33,725 bases of DNA from Akkermansiaceae bacterium (GTDB lineage Bacteria > Verrucomicrobiota > Verrucomicrobiia > Verrucomicrobiales > Akkermansiaceae): the NCBI GenBank assembly GCA_012032235.1, contig JAAURL010000004.1, positions 1 to 33,725 of the forward strand, given 5' to 3'. This document shows, piece after piece, positions 12,831 through 22,623 of this stretch. The position numbers and the translations under genes were made by a program. The notes under the pieces were generated by a model, which did not search any database, was not told the origin of the DNA, and saw nothing but the letters and a program-made list of their open reading frames with translations. The stretch's first letter is position 1; each line of letters starts with the position of its first letter.

Positions 12831-14548
12831 AACAAGAAGTAACGTTGCGCCATGGGCAATACAGCAAGTGGCTCGCAGCGTAGTTCTTTGCCATCGGCTG
12901 TCACGGTATATGTATCTGGATCGACAGTGATCTTCGGCATGGAATTATTGTATGGTAGATCTTTCTTGCTGATGTTTCTGCAATTCTTAACAGCGACGAG
13001 TTTTTTTGTTAGATTGAGCTGTTCCAGATTTCCATATTTCAACGATGCATCACTCACAAATGTGAGTGATGTTGAAGCTATCGCCTTACCGAATGCTCCA
13101 AACTGCGGGCGGTACATGGTGGGTTGCGGCGTAGGTATCGATGCATTGGGGTCGCCCATGTTCGCCCATGCGATAAGGCCGCCTTTTATTATGGTTTCGG
13201 GTTTCACGCCGAAAAACGCAGGTTTCCAAATGACGATATCAGCGAGTTTGCCAACTTCGATACTTCCGACTTCATGCGCGATACCATGAGTGATTGCTGG
13301 GCAAATAGTATACTTAGCGACATATCGAAGTGCACGAAAATTATCTGCTGCAGGATGTTCGGTACTTTCTAATTTCCCAAACTGCACTTTCATTTTATGT
13401 GCTGTTTGCCAAGTGCGAGTGATCGTTTCACCGATGCGTCCCATGGCCTGACTATCAGATGATGTCATCGATATCGCGCCGAGATCATGTAAAATATCTT
13501 CAGCTGCGATCGTCTCTGGACGGATACGGCTTTCTGCGAAAGCAATATCCTCTGGGATCCGTGAGTCGAGATGGTGACATACCATCAACATATCTAGATG
13601 CTCATCAATGGTATTAACAGTAAATGGCCGTGTTGGATTCGTAGATGATGGTAACACATTCGCTTCACCACATACACGAATGATGTCCGGTGCATGACCT
13701 CCGCCAGCACCTTCAGAATGGTAAGTATGAATCGTTCGGCCTTTGAATGCGGCAAGCGTGCTCTCTACAAAACCAGCTTCGTTTAATGTATCAGTGTGAA
13801 TCGCGACTTGGACATCGAACTCATCAGCAACTGTTAGGCAAGTATCGATTGCTGCTGGTGTCGTCCCCCAATCTTCATGAAGTTTTAAGCCAATGGCGCC
13901 TGCGATGATTTGCTCACGTAATGGTTCGGGTGAAGAACAATTACCTTTACCGAGGAATCCGAGATTTACAGGAAATGCTTCTGCGGCCTCTAACATACGA
14001 TGGATATTCCATTTTCCCGGAGTGCATGTTGTCGCGTAGGTGCCATGTGCAGGGCCAGTCCCTCCACCAATGAGAGTGGTGACACCGCTTGCGATAGCGT
14101 GCTCGATCTGTTGCGGGCAGATGAAGTGAATATGTGTATCGATGCCACCTGCTGTGATGATGCATCCTTCACCTGCGATCACCTCTGTGCCAGCTCCGAT
14201 GGTCATAGTAATGCCATCTTGCAATAAAGGATTTCCTGCGTGACCGATCCCGACAATTCGTCCGTGTTTGATGCCAATGTCTGCTTTGATCACGCCTTGT
14301 GCTGCATCGAGGATCAGTGCATTTGTGATCACTAAATCTAAAGATTCTGCATCACATGCGAGCGGTGATTGCGCCATTCCGTCGCGGATCACTTTACCAC
14401 CACCGAACTTCACTTCATTGCCATAGCCACTGTTTTCGATAACAAGATCCCGCTCGACTTCGATAAACAATTCTGTATCAGCCAAGCGCACTTGATCACC
14501 GACAGTAGGACCGTAAGTGCCTGCATAATTCGTGCGAGATTGTTTCAT
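12827..14548 (-). CDS. ureC: Urease alpha subunit UreC
   Basis: [57 protein letters not shown] (carbamylated Lys region), [24 protein letters not shown]. Confidence 0.98.
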   Translation of the reverse strand: MKQSRTNYAGTYGPTVGDQVRLADTELFIEVERDLVIENSGYGNEVKFGGGKVIRDGMAQSPLACDAESLDLVITNALILDAAQGVIKADIGIKHGRIVGIGHAGNPLLQDGITMTIGAGTEVIAGEGCIITAGGIDTHIHFICPQQIEHAIASGVTTLIGGGTGPAHGTYATTCTPGKWNIHRMLEAAEAFPVNLGFLGKGNCSSPEPLREQIIAGAIGLKLHEDWGTTPAAIDTCLTVADEFDVQVAIHTDTLNEAGFVESTLAAFKGRTIHTYHSEGAGGGHAPDIIRVCGEANVLPSSTNPTRPFTVNTIDEHLDMLMVCHHLDSRIPEDIAFAESRIRPETIAAEDILHDLGAISMTSSDSQAMGRIGETITRTWQTAHKMKVQFGKLESTEHPAADNFRALRYVAKYTICPAITHGIAHEVGSIEVGKLADIVIWKPAFFGVKPETIIKGGLIAWANMGDPNASIPTPQPTMYRPQFGAFGKAIASTSLTFVSDASLKYGNLEQLNLTKKLVAVKNCRNISKKDLPYNNSMPKITVDPDTYTVTADGKELRCEPLAVLPMAQRYFLF

Positions 14549-14862
14549 GAGTCGAGCTTGCCGTTGATTAGATTATTGAGTCCGTAAACTTCGCGGTTGC
14601 CTGCGAAAGCCACCAGCGGAACTTCGCGTGTATCTCCAGGCTCGAAGCGAATCGCTGTGCCAGCGGGTATGTTTAAACGAAAACCACGAGCTTCATCTCT
14701 ATCGAACTTCAATGAAGTGTTCACTTCCATAAAATGAAAGTGACTGCCTACCTGGACAGGGCGATCTCCTGTATTGGCGACTACCATACTCTTCATGGCT
14801 AGACCCGTATTGAGTTCCAGATCGGGAGCATCCGAAGGTGTTATAATTTCTCCAGGGATCAT
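14545..14862 (-). CDS. ureB: Urease beta subunit UreB
   Basis: [59 protein letters not shown]. Confidence 0.97.
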   Translation of the reverse strand: MIPGEIITPSDAPDLELNTGLAMKSMVVANTGDRPVQVGSHFHFMEVNTSLKFDRDEARGFRLNIPAGTAIRFEPGDTREVPLVAFAGNREVYGLNNLINGKLDS

Positions 14863-15161
14863 CGGATTGGGTGATGGACTGTTACGAGTTTTGTGCCATC
14901 GGGAAAGGTCGCTTCCACCTGCACATCATGAATCATTTCAGCGACTCCTTCCATGACTTCATCGCGAGATATGATCATAGTCCCGTAGCTCATGAGCTCT
15001 GAAACAGATTTTCCATCACGCGCAGCCTCTAACAATTCTGCTGTGATTAAGGCTACGGCTTCGGGGTAATTTAGTTTCAAGCCACGCGCTCTGCGCCGAG
15101 CGGCGAGATCGCCAGCGACAACGATGAGGAGCTTTTCCTGTTCACGCGGAGAAAGATGCAT
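14859..15161 (-). CDS. ureA: Urease gamma subunit UreA
   Basis: [50 protein letters not shown]...[20 protein letters not shown]. Confidence 0.98.
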   Translation of the reverse strand: MHLSPREQEKLLIVVAGDLAARRRARGLKLNYPEAVALITAELLEAARDGKSVSELMSYGTMIISRDEVMEGVAEMIHDVQVEATFPDGTKLVTVHHPIR

Positions 15162-15174
15162 GTAGACGAAAAAA

Positions 15175-15471
15175 TTAGAGTAATGGCAGAAGAACCGCTG
15201 CTGCTACACAAGTCGCTATAGCGCTCACTCGAAGGGCTGGTTTTTGGCTAGTGAAAAAAACGGTGAGGCTCAGTAGAACTACGATCGCTAAGGCGTAATC
15301 TAGGAAGCCGTGAGAATGAAAAAAGAGCGTTTGAAAGGTGTCGAATTCATCCGTTTCGTCAGGATGATAATGCCCGGGATGAGCCCAAAGTAGCGTTGGG
15401 ATGAAACAAAAACCTGCCACCAAATAGTGGTTGATTGACGGCTTATTCTTAATCATGTGAGACAATTTCAT
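15175..15471 (-). CDS. Short HupE/UreJ-like membrane protein
   Basis: Hydrophobic leader ending ...[13 protein letters not shown], then [18 protein letters not shown] and a second hydrophobic segment. AHPGH plus the H-G-(L/F)D segment resemble the HupE/UreJ N-terminus. First gene of the ure operon. Confidence 0.55.
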   Translation of the reverse strand: MKLSHMIKNKPSINHYLVAGFCFIPTLLWAHPGHYHPDETDEFDTFQTLFFHSHGFLDYALAIVVLLSLTVFFTSQKPALRVSAIATCVAAAVLLPLL

Positions 15472-15505
15472 TTGATAAATTAATGCTTAACAAATTTTGG
15501 TTCGA

Positions 15506-15520
15506 GCAAGCAATATGCCA
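15506..15520 (-). promoter_or_regulatory. Sigma-54-like promoter upstream of the ureJ-like/ureABCEFGD operon
   Basis: Minus strand TGGCAT-ATTGC-TTGC followed by T; near-consensus TGGCAY-N5-TTGCW, ~35 nt upstream of the first ORF start. Confidence 0.65.
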
Positions 15521-15535
15521 AGAACAAAGTGAAAA

Positions 15536-15563
15536 ACCATGCCCCTACGCATAGAGGCATGGT
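15536..15563 (-). terminator. Rho-independent terminator downstream of urtA
   Basis: Inverted repeat accatgcc...ggcatggt followed on the minus strand by TTTTT. Confidence 0.65.
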
Positions 15564-15594
15564 CGATATGATGAAACTACACTATCCTAAGAAT

Positions 15595-16848
15595 TTACTT
15601 ATAAGTTCCTTTAAGAAAAGGCTCACCTACGACATCTTTGTATTCTTTGAGAATCTTAAATTGTCCGTCCGCACGAGTCTCGCCGATGTAGACGTTCTTT
15701 GTGAGATGGTGATTCTTTTGAGATGTTACTTTGCCGCCAGGACCATCGAATGAGATTCCGCCTTTAAGAGCTTCCATGACTTTTGCTGGCTCGAATGAAC
15801 CTGCTTTTTCAACGGCAGCCTTCCAGAGATAAACACCATTGTATGAAAGAACCATCGGTGAACAGGTCACGCGGTTTTCTTTGACGATGCCTGGCACAGT
15901 GGATTTAGCTAACCAGTCTTGGAAGTCTTTAACAAACTTCGCATTGGCATCGCTTTTAATGGATTGGAAATAAGTCCAGCATCCGAGCTGACCCACTAGC
16001 TGGCTAGCAGGGAGACCGCGGAATTCATCTTCAGATACGGAGAAACTTACGACTGGGCAAGTCTCTGCGGTCAGACCAGCAGCTGCGTATTCTTTGAAAA
16101 ATGGAACATTGGTATCACCGTTTAGCGTGTTGATGATACAGGCATTACCACTTGCTGCGAACTGTTTGATCTCTGAAATGATTTGCTGGTAATCTGTGTG
16201 ACCGAATGGTGTGTATTTGCCTGCGGAAATGATTTTTCCACTCGCATCTTTCGTGAAACCACCGCCGATGTTTTCGAGAGGCACTCCTTTGCTAAGAAGA
16301 TATTCTAACAAAATCAAATTGGTCGTTTGTGGATATACATAGTCAGAACCAATGAGGTAAAATTTCTTTTTCCCTTCTTCGAGCATGTAGTCAACAGCTG
16401 GAGTCGCTTGCTGATTTACAGCTTCCGCAGTATAGAAAATGTTAGGTGACATTTCTTCGCCTTCGTACTGAACGGGATAGAAGAGCAAACCTTTCTTTTC
16501 TTCAAATACAGGTAAAACAGACTTGCGGCTCACAGATGTCCAGCAACCAAATGTCACTGAAACCTTGTCTTGATCGAGAAGCTGTTTCGCTTTTTCTGCA
16601 AAGAGCGGCCAGTTGGAAGCGCCGTCCACGACGACAGGCTCGATTTTTTTACCCATAACGCCGCCAGCAGCGTTAATTTCATCAAAGGTAAAAAGAAGTA
16701 CATCGCGGAGCGAAGTCTCACTAATCGCCATGGTGCCACTCAATGAATGGAGGACTCCGACTTTGACTGCCTCTTGAGCAGTGGTGGTGAGGGAAGTTGC
16801 TGTGAGTGCGACTGCTGCGAGCGCTGAAGGAATTAATTTTGAAATCAT
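15595..16848 (-). CDS. urtA: Urea ABC transporter substrate-binding protein UrtA
   Basis: Signal peptide; [89 protein letters not shown] is characteristic of UrtA. Confidence 0.95.
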   Translation of the reverse strand: MISKLIPSALAAVALTATSLTTTAQEAVKVGVLHSLSGTMAISETSLRDVLLFTFDEINAAGGVMGKKIEPVVVDGASNWPLFAEKAKQLLDQDKVSVTFGCWTSVSRKSVLPVFEEKKGLLFYPVQYEGEEMSPNIFYTAEAVNQQATPAVDYMLEEGKKKFYLIGSDYVYPQTTNLILLEYLLSKGVPLENIGGGFTKDASGKIISAGKYTPFGHTDYQQIISEIKQFAASGNACIINTLNGDTNVPFFKEYAAAGLTAETCPVVSFSVSEDEFRGLPASQLVGQLGCWTYFQSIKSDANAKFVKDFQDWLAKSTVPGIVKENRVTCSPMVLSYNGVYLWKAAVEKAGSFEPAKVMEALKGGISFDGPGGKVTSQKNHHLTKNVYIGETRADGQFKILKEYKDVVGEPFLKGTYK

Positions 16849-16882
16849 TGTAAATATGAATTTTTATAAATTATTAAAAGAA

Positions 16883-16926
16883 GCGGGAGAGTATTGATTC
16901 CGAGCAATCAATAAGACCTCTCCCGC
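16883..16926 (-). terminator. Two-tier hairpin/attenuator-like element between the porin gene and urtA
   Basis: Outer stem gcgggagag/ctctcccgc (9 bp) encloses inner stem tattgatt/aatcaata (8 bp, loop ccgagc). T-rich tract ttcttttaataattt follows on the minus strand. Confidence 0.7.
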
Positions 16927-16959
16927 CACAACCGTTATATACAAAAAAATCGGATCGAA

Positions 16960-17808
16960 TTAGAAAGAGAGACTTAAGCCGATGTTAGAGGTTAGGAAGT
17001 CATCATCGGTGTTACCAATCACCTCATTATCGGTGAAGTATTGAGTGAGACCACCATACAGAGTCCAATCACCAATCGCGCCTCCGATATATGGAGTGAG
17101 TGGAAGCGATGCTGAGACACCTACTGAAGTGTAAGCATAGCCAGAGTCCGTGCTACTCACATGGAAATCATCCTGAAGCGACCATGCCACATTTACAGGG
17201 AAAGAAATTGTCACTGGGCCAGCTTCAACACTATGGGAAGCACCAAACACAAGAATGGTGCCCTCATTGCCGCCAGATGCGCCTGCGCCGAGGCGATTGT
17301 GGATCGTTAGAGAGGGAGCTAAGAAACAATCGTATGCAAATTTCACATCGAGAATTTCTTCTGTGGCACTGCCGTAGATCCAATCTTGGAAAGTCACCCC
17401 TACGGTGAATTTATCCGCTGTGTAAGAAAGTCCTGCCCACACATCAACCTCTCTGAGCTGGCCGCCAATATTGCCAAGTGATGTGGAGCTATCACCTTTT
17501 GAATTCACATCCCACCAAGTTCCGAGGGTTCCAGTAAAACCGGCAGGAAGAGCAAAGGACAGCTCGAGCAAGGGGTTAAATGCCATATCTGAAAGAGAAT
17601 CATCATCTTTCCAAACATCTATTCCGTATGAAACGAAGTGTGAGTTAAAGTCTAATTTAAGAACACCTGATACCACGCTCTCTGATGGAGCAGGTGTCAT
17701 TGGCGATTCTTTTTTCATCTCCTCCGTACCTGCAAACGAGGTGCTAGATGCCAGCGCAAACGCCAACAGTGACGTTGTAACGAGTTTATTGCGATTTGTG
17801 TTTTTCAT
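16960..17808 (-). CDS. Outer-membrane beta-barrel (putative porin) in the urea transport locus
   Basis: Signal peptide MKNTNRNKLVTTSLLAFALASSTSFAG, alternating-pattern beta strands, terminal ...LSLSF ending in Phe. Start taken at MKNTNR; the ORF extends to 17859. Confidence 0.7.
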   Translation of the reverse strand: MKNTNRNKLVTTSLLAFALASSTSFAGTEEMKKESPMTPAPSESVVSGVLKLDFNSHFVSYGIDVWKDDDSLSDMAFNPLLELSFALPAGFTGTLGTWWDVNSKGDSSTSLGNIGGQLREVDVWAGLSYTADKFTVGVTFQDWIYGSATEEILDVKFAYDCFLAPSLTIHNRLGAGASGGNEGTILVFGASHSVEAGPVTISFPVNVAWSLQDDFHVSSTDSGYAYTSVGVSASLPLTPYIGGAIGDWTLYGGLTQYFTDNEVIGNTDDDFLTSNIGLSLSF

Positions 17809-17865
17809 AGTTGCTATGGTTATTAGGTTGTGCTGCAGAAAAATCCGCAGATTCAGCATGAGTTA

Positions 17866-17880
17866 GCTTGTTTTGTGCCA
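17866..17880 (-). promoter_or_regulatory. Sigma-54-like promoter upstream of the putative porin
   Basis: Minus strand TGGCAC-AAAAC-AAGC followed by T; perfect -24, GG-N10-GC spacing kept, weak -12. Confidence 0.4.
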
Positions 17881-18108
17881 TACTTTGAATTCATGAGGCG
17901 AAATATTTAGATTTCTGAATAAATTAAACCGAGAACCCAATAAGAATGAATGCAATTCATTTTTCATAAACTTATTGAATAATTTTAATCATGGTCAACG
18001 AGCCATGCTAAGTTGGCTGATATAAGGAAGGCCCTTTCGAAAAGTTGATTTTCCTTTCACCAACTCGCTTTTCTTTCTGAAAATCTTGGATGTTGGTATT
18101 CCTAAAGC

Positions 18109-18831
18109 TCACACCGTCAAAAACTCCTTAACGATATCCTCGTTCAGATTCTTCATTTCTCCTGAAGCAACTACTGCGCCTCTTTCTAAGATCGCAAAAT
18201 CATCACCGAGCTCTTTGCAGAAATCGAGATATTGCTCGACGAGCAAGATGCTCATTTCACCTTCTGCGCGGAGTAGTTTGATCGCGTCGCCGATTTGGTC
18301 GATGATGTTTGGCTGAATGCCTTCGGTTGGTTCGTCGAGAATCAATAGTTTAGGCTTCGTCATCAAAGCACGGCCAATTGCAAGTTGTTGCTGCTGCCCA
18401 CCGGAAAGCATACCACCTTTGCGATGTAAGAATTCCTTGATAATCGGGAAGAGTTCAAAGGTCCGATCAATGTCTGCCGCATGGCGTTTTCTGCCACGAG
18501 CGTTGAGGCCGATGAATAAATTTTCTTCGACTGTGAGATGAGGGAATATTTCACGACCTTGCGGCACATAGCCTATGCCAAAACGGGCACGGTCTGCGGA
18601 CGAGAGTTTGTTTAAAGAAGTATCTCCCAATAAAATATCTCCAGCATCCGCGGATAGCAATCCCATGATAGCTCGCAATGTCGTGCTTTTGCCCACACCA
18701 TTACGTCCCATTAGACAAAAAACTGTCTTCGGGCGAATGTTGAGATTTACACCACGCAAAATGGCACTTCCACCGATGGAAACGAGCAAGTTCTGAATCG
18801 AAAGACTATCTTGTGAAATAAGAGCAGACAT
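18109..18831 (-). CDS. urtE: Urea ABC transporter ATPase UrtE
   Basis: GRNGVGKST Walker A, YVPQGREIFPHLTVEENL, LSGGQQQQLAIGRAL, LLILDEPTEGIQPNII. Confidence 0.93.
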   Translation of the reverse strand: MSALISQDSLSIQNLLVSIGGSAILRGVNLNIRPKTVFCLMGRNGVGKSTTLRAIMGLLSADAGDILLGDTSLNKLSSADRARFGIGYVPQGREIFPHLTVEENLFIGLNARGRKRHAADIDRTFELFPIIKEFLHRKGGMLSGGQQQQLAIGRALMTKPKLLILDEPTEGIQPNIIDQIGDAIKLLRAEGEMSILLVEQYLDFCKELGDDFAILERGAVVASGEMKNLNEDIVKEFLTV

Positions 18832-18840
18832 GGTTTGGTA

Positions 18841-19611
18841 TTACGCGACTTTCGATTTGCGACCGAGATAGACCTCGATGACTCGTTCATCTGCTTGGAC
18901 TTTATCGACGGGTCCTTCACAGAGAATATGGCCTTGATGAAGGACTGTCACTTTACGACCTTGGGAAATTTGCCTTACAAAGGTCATATCGTGTTCGATG
19001 ACGATGATCGTATGTTTTCCAGCAAGTGATAATAGTAATTCACCTGTGCGATAAGTTTCTTCATCTGTCATGCCAGCAGCAGGCTCATCAACAAGCAAGA
19101 GACGCGCTTCTTGGGCTAGTAACATTCCGATTTCTAACCACTGCTTTTGACCATGAGCCAGAGCACCTGCTTTACGCTGTGCATGATCTGATAGCTTGAT
19201 CGTTTTTAATATATCTTGAATTCGATCTTTTTGCTCGCTTGTAATTTTGCCAAATAGACTATGCCAAATGCTGCGAGACCCGGCGAGTGAAAGTATGAGA
19301 TTTTCAGTCACAGTGTGATCGTTATAAACTGTTGGCGTTTGAAATTTCCTACCAATACCAAGTCGGTAGATCTCATATTCATTGAGCTTTAATAAATCAT
19401 GCTTGCTGTCATCCCACATGAGCGTGCCCTCATCGGGCTTGGTGCGTCCTGTGATGAGATCGAGAAACGTTGTCTTGCCAGCACCGTTTGGACCGATGAC
19501 CGTCCGCAACTCACCTTCATCGAGATAGAAATTCAGATCATTGATTGCTTTGAAGCCGTCAAACGTTTTGTTGAGTCCTTCAGCGGCGAGAAGAAATGGT
19601 TTTTGGCTCAT
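18841..19611 (-). CDS. urtD: Urea ABC transporter ATPase UrtD
   Basis: [63 protein letters not shown]. Confidence 0.93.
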   Translation of the reverse strand: MSQKPFLLAAEGLNKTFDGFKAINDLNFYLDEGELRTVIGPNGAGKTTFLDLITGRTKPDEGTLMWDDSKHDLLKLNEYEIYRLGIGRKFQTPTVYNDHTVTENLILSLAGSRSIWHSLFGKITSEQKDRIQDILKTIKLSDHAQRKAGALAHGQKQWLEIGMLLAQEARLLLVDEPAAGMTDEETYRTGELLLSLAGKHTIIVIEHDMTFVRQISQGRKVTVLHQGHILCEGPVDKVQADERVIEVYLGRKSKVA

Positions 19612-20735
19612 GACTCGACTACTTCTTTAGGATTTGAAATTTCAGATGCTCCGCCTTTACGGCGAAGTTTGTGATAAAGATCACGCAGTTGCTGAGGCAG
19701 TCCGACGATGCCTTTTGGCATAAACATGACGACTAGTACAAATACGCCACCCAGAATTAGCAACCAACTATCAGGATACTCGCGTGTCGCCCAGCTCTTC
19801 AAGGCATTCACGAAAATAGCACCAATTACAGGGCCGAGTAGTGTCCCCCGTCCACCGAGTGCGACCCATACGATGACTTCCAGAGACTTATCCGTCGTCA
19901 TTTCGCTGGGATTGATAATGCCGACTTGCGGCACATATAGCGCACCTGCCGCAGCGGCGATCATTGAACTGATAACAAAGATGAAGAGCTTAAAGTTCGC
20001 CGTGGAATAACCAGAAAATAAAACTCGATTCTCAGAATCACGAATTGCGCGTTGAATCAGGCCAAACTTGGAACGTGTTAGCCATTTACAACCGAAAATT
20101 ACAGCGATCATCAACACAGCAGTGCAAATATATAAAATGCGCTGTGTCTCAGGCGTGCGAAGATTAGCTCCTAAAATTGTGCGAAAATCGGTAAAGCCGT
20201 TATTTCCACCCATCAATAAATCGTTACGGAAAAATAGCAGAGATGCTCCGTAAGTCAGAGCCTGAGTTAATATGGAAAAATAAACGCCTTTGATGCGTGA
20301 TCGGAACGCGAGATATCCAAAGATATAAGCGATCACACCAGGGACGATAAAAACCATCGCGATCGCAAACGGAAACGAATAGAATGGCTCCCAAAAAGAT
20401 GGCAACTTGGTATGCCCTAGGAATACCATGAAATCAGGAAGATCATTTTTGTAGGCACCTAGCTTACCGATCATTAACATGAGATGCATTCCAAACATAT
20501 AACCACCCAGGCTGAAAAATAAAGCCTGGCATAAGCATAACAATCCCGTATATCCCCACAATAAATCTACAGAAATCGCCATGATACCATAACATAGATA
20601 TTTACCCCAAAGATTGAGTGTAAAATCGGATATCATGCCGAATGAATTTAACATCGGCATCACTACGACGAAGAAAATCGCAGCGATGATGAGAAACGGA
20701 AGCTGGATGCGGTTAGTGACGAGTGGAGTGGTCAT
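19608..20735 (-). CDS. urtC: Urea ABC transporter permease UrtC
   Basis: [42 protein letters not shown]; located between urtB and urtD. Confidence 0.93.
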   Translation of the reverse strand: MTTPLVTNRIQLPFLIIAAIFFVVVMPMLNSFGMISDFTLNLWGKYLCYGIMAISVDLLWGYTGLLCLCQALFFSLGGYMFGMHLMLMIGKLGAYKNDLPDFMVFLGHTKLPSFWEPFYSFPFAIAMVFIVPGVIAYIFGYLAFRSRIKGVYFSILTQALTYGASLLFFRNDLLMGGNNGFTDFRTILGANLRTPETQRILYICTAVLMIAVIFGCKWLTRSKFGLIQRAIRDSENRVLFSGYSTANFKLFIFVISSMIAAAAGALYVPQVGIINPSEMTTDKSLEVIVWVALGGRGTLLGPVIGAIFVNALKSWATREYPDSWLLILGGVFVLVVMFMPKGIVGLPQQLRDLYHKLRRKGGASEISNPKEVVES

Positions 20736-20741
20736 CGTATA

Positions 20742-22493
20742 TCAATCAAGACTGCGCGAACGTGTGGCAAAAATGCCTGCTGGTCGCCATTGCAGGAAAA
20801 GGATGATGGCTGCGAGAACGAGAATTTTCCCCGTCACAGGATTGCCAAGATATTGTTGTAAGGATTGATCCACGATTCCTATGCCCAGCGCGCTAATCAC
20901 AGTACCAAGTATATTTCCAACACCGCCGACGACGACAGTCATGAATGAATCGACGATATAGTTTTGCCCTAGCGATGGCCCAACGTTGCCGATTTGTGAT
21001 AAAAAGGCACCCGCTAATCCTGCTAAACCGCAGCCGAATGAAAAGGTCATCATATTGACTCGCTCGGTCCGCACGCCCATGCAGGCTGCCATGTTGCGAT
21101 TTTGCATCACTGCACGAATCAACAAACCAAGCGATGTTTTATTTAATACGAGCCAAGTAACAACAATGATAAGCACAGCAAATCCGATTACGAATACGCG
21201 GTTCCAACCAAAGGTAATATCATTGATCGTCCAGTTTCCCGAAAGCCAATTGGGGCTTACCACCTGCACGTTGTTTGATCCAAAGATCAGTCGGAACAAC
21301 TGTTGCATAACTAAAGAAATCCCCCAAGTCGCTAGCAATGATTCCAGTGGACGCTTATATAAAAAGCGAATCACGGATCTTTCTAATAACAAACCAATCA
21401 ATGCCGCTGTAATGAAACTCATGGGCAATGCGACAACAAAATACCAGCCCATGCTACCTGGTGATAAATTCATGCCAGGCAAAGAAATCGATTGGCCAAA
21501 CGGGGAAATCTGCAGACCCGATGAAAATAGATTTTGAATCACATATGTCGTATAGGCACCGATGGCGATGAACTCGCCGTGAGCCATATTGATAATTCCC
21601 ATCAACCCGAACGTGATCGCGAGACCGATCGCCACAACGAGTAATACCGAGCCTAAAGATAAACCGCGAAAGCCTGTACCAATCGCATTGATTGTAGATA
21701 TGTGGCTTTCTATCTTCGCAATCGCATTCTTAGCTGCTGCGATAAGCTCTGAATTTTTCGCTTCGGTAGCCTCTTTGAGGGTCGTTTGAAGACTATCTTT
21801 CGCAGCGAGCGATTTAAGCTCTCCGAGTTGATTGCACGCTGCCATTTTCTCAGCAGATTGAGCGGAGCGAAGCTGAATGATCGCAATCGTTTCGTCTAAA
21901 GCACGCAATGCTTTGGGATCTTTTTCCGTCGTTTTCAGCAGCTGTAAGGCAGGAAGTTTCTCCGCATTTTGTCCGATAGCAGAGTCCTGAATGGCGCGAA
22001 TTCTTTTGATCAAATCAGGATCTGCTAGAGCTGCTAGATCCGTGACTTCTTTCATGGCTTTTCGTAGACCAGAACTTGTGTCCAAGAAATCCACTGCCTT
22101 TGGATTGATGCGGACTTCGCTGCCATCTGCTTTTAGCACTGGGGTGTTATCGAAAAGTTTCAGCGTGGCGAAAGTTCCACTAGCATCTGCTGATCCTGTT
22201 AGGATGACTGGAATTGAAACGTCATTAGCGTCTTTGCTGATAAAAATTTCACCTTTCTTCCATTTTTCAATCCACATCACTACCTCTGGCGATGGTTGAG
22301 ACTTGAGAGAAAGAATGATTTCGCGTTGTTCAGATGTTTTATCTGTGGCTGCAGCAGCAGCGATGATTTCGCGAACAGGCTTGGTATTCGCTGGCTCTGT
22401 ATTTTGTGCATGTGCCAAGGACACAGCTATCCAAAACAGCAGAATACTGTGCGATAGCTGGTTGATAAAACCTAATCTAGTAAAGCGATACAT
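20742..22493 (-). CDS. urtB: Urea ABC transporter permease UrtB with long N-terminal secreted-type extension
   Basis: C-terminal LivH-like permease (GLAITFGLMGIINMAHGEFIAIGAYTTYVIQ). ~280 aa N-terminal extension with signal peptide. Confidence 0.93.
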   Translation of the reverse strand: MYRFTRLGFINQLSHSILLFWIAVSLAHAQNTEPANTKPVREIIAAAAATDKTSEQREIILSLKSQPSPEVVMWIEKWKKGEIFISKDANDVSIPVILTGSADASGTFATLKLFDNTPVLKADGSEVRINPKAVDFLDTSSGLRKAMKEVTDLAALADPDLIKRIRAIQDSAIGQNAEKLPALQLLKTTEKDPKALRALDETIAIIQLRSAQSAEKMAACNQLGELKSLAAKDSLQTTLKEATEAKNSELIAAAKNAIAKIESHISTINAIGTGFRGLSLGSVLLVVAIGLAITFGLMGIINMAHGEFIAIGAYTTYVIQNLFSSGLQISPFGQSISLPGMNLSPGSMGWYFVVALPMSFITAALIGLLLERSVIRFLYKRPLESLLATWGISLVMQQLFRLIFGSNNVQVVSPNWLSGNWTINDITFGWNRVFVIGFAVLIIVVTWLVLNKTSLGLLIRAVMQNRNMAACMGVRTERVNMMTFSFGCGLAGLAGAFLSQIGNVGPSLGQNYIVDSFMTVVVGGVGNILGTVISALGIGIVDQSLQQYLGNPVTGKILVLAAIILFLQWRPAGIFATRSRSLD

Positions 22494-22514
22494 GTATTCA
22501 GGCTCTTAAAAAGA

Positions 22515-22529
22515 GCACCGTTCATGCCA
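22515..22529 (-). promoter_or_regulatory. Sigma-54-like promoter upstream of urtB
   Basis: Minus strand TGGCAT-GAACG-GTGC followed by T, 22 nt upstream of the annotated urtB start. Confidence 0.5.
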
Positions 22530-22556
22530 GCCTTGGATGAAATTTCTAGATAGCGT

Positions 22557-22611
22557 GCTAAAAAAGCGCCAAAGGCGAGGTGGCTTTGGGATGATTCAAT
22601 GCTTTTTAGCT
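22557..22611 (-). terminator. Terminator downstream of the anti-sigma-like gene
   Basis: ccaaag/ctttgg inverted repeat followed on the minus strand by cgcTTTTTT, inside larger gctaaaaa/tttttagc arms. Confidence 0.55.
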
Positions 22612-22623
22612 TATGCGATCAGT

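Noticed and set aside
20742-22493. UrtB N-terminal extension as a novel fusion
   Set aside because: To my knowledge UrtB proteins with a long signal-peptide-bearing N-terminal region are already known; not treated as new.
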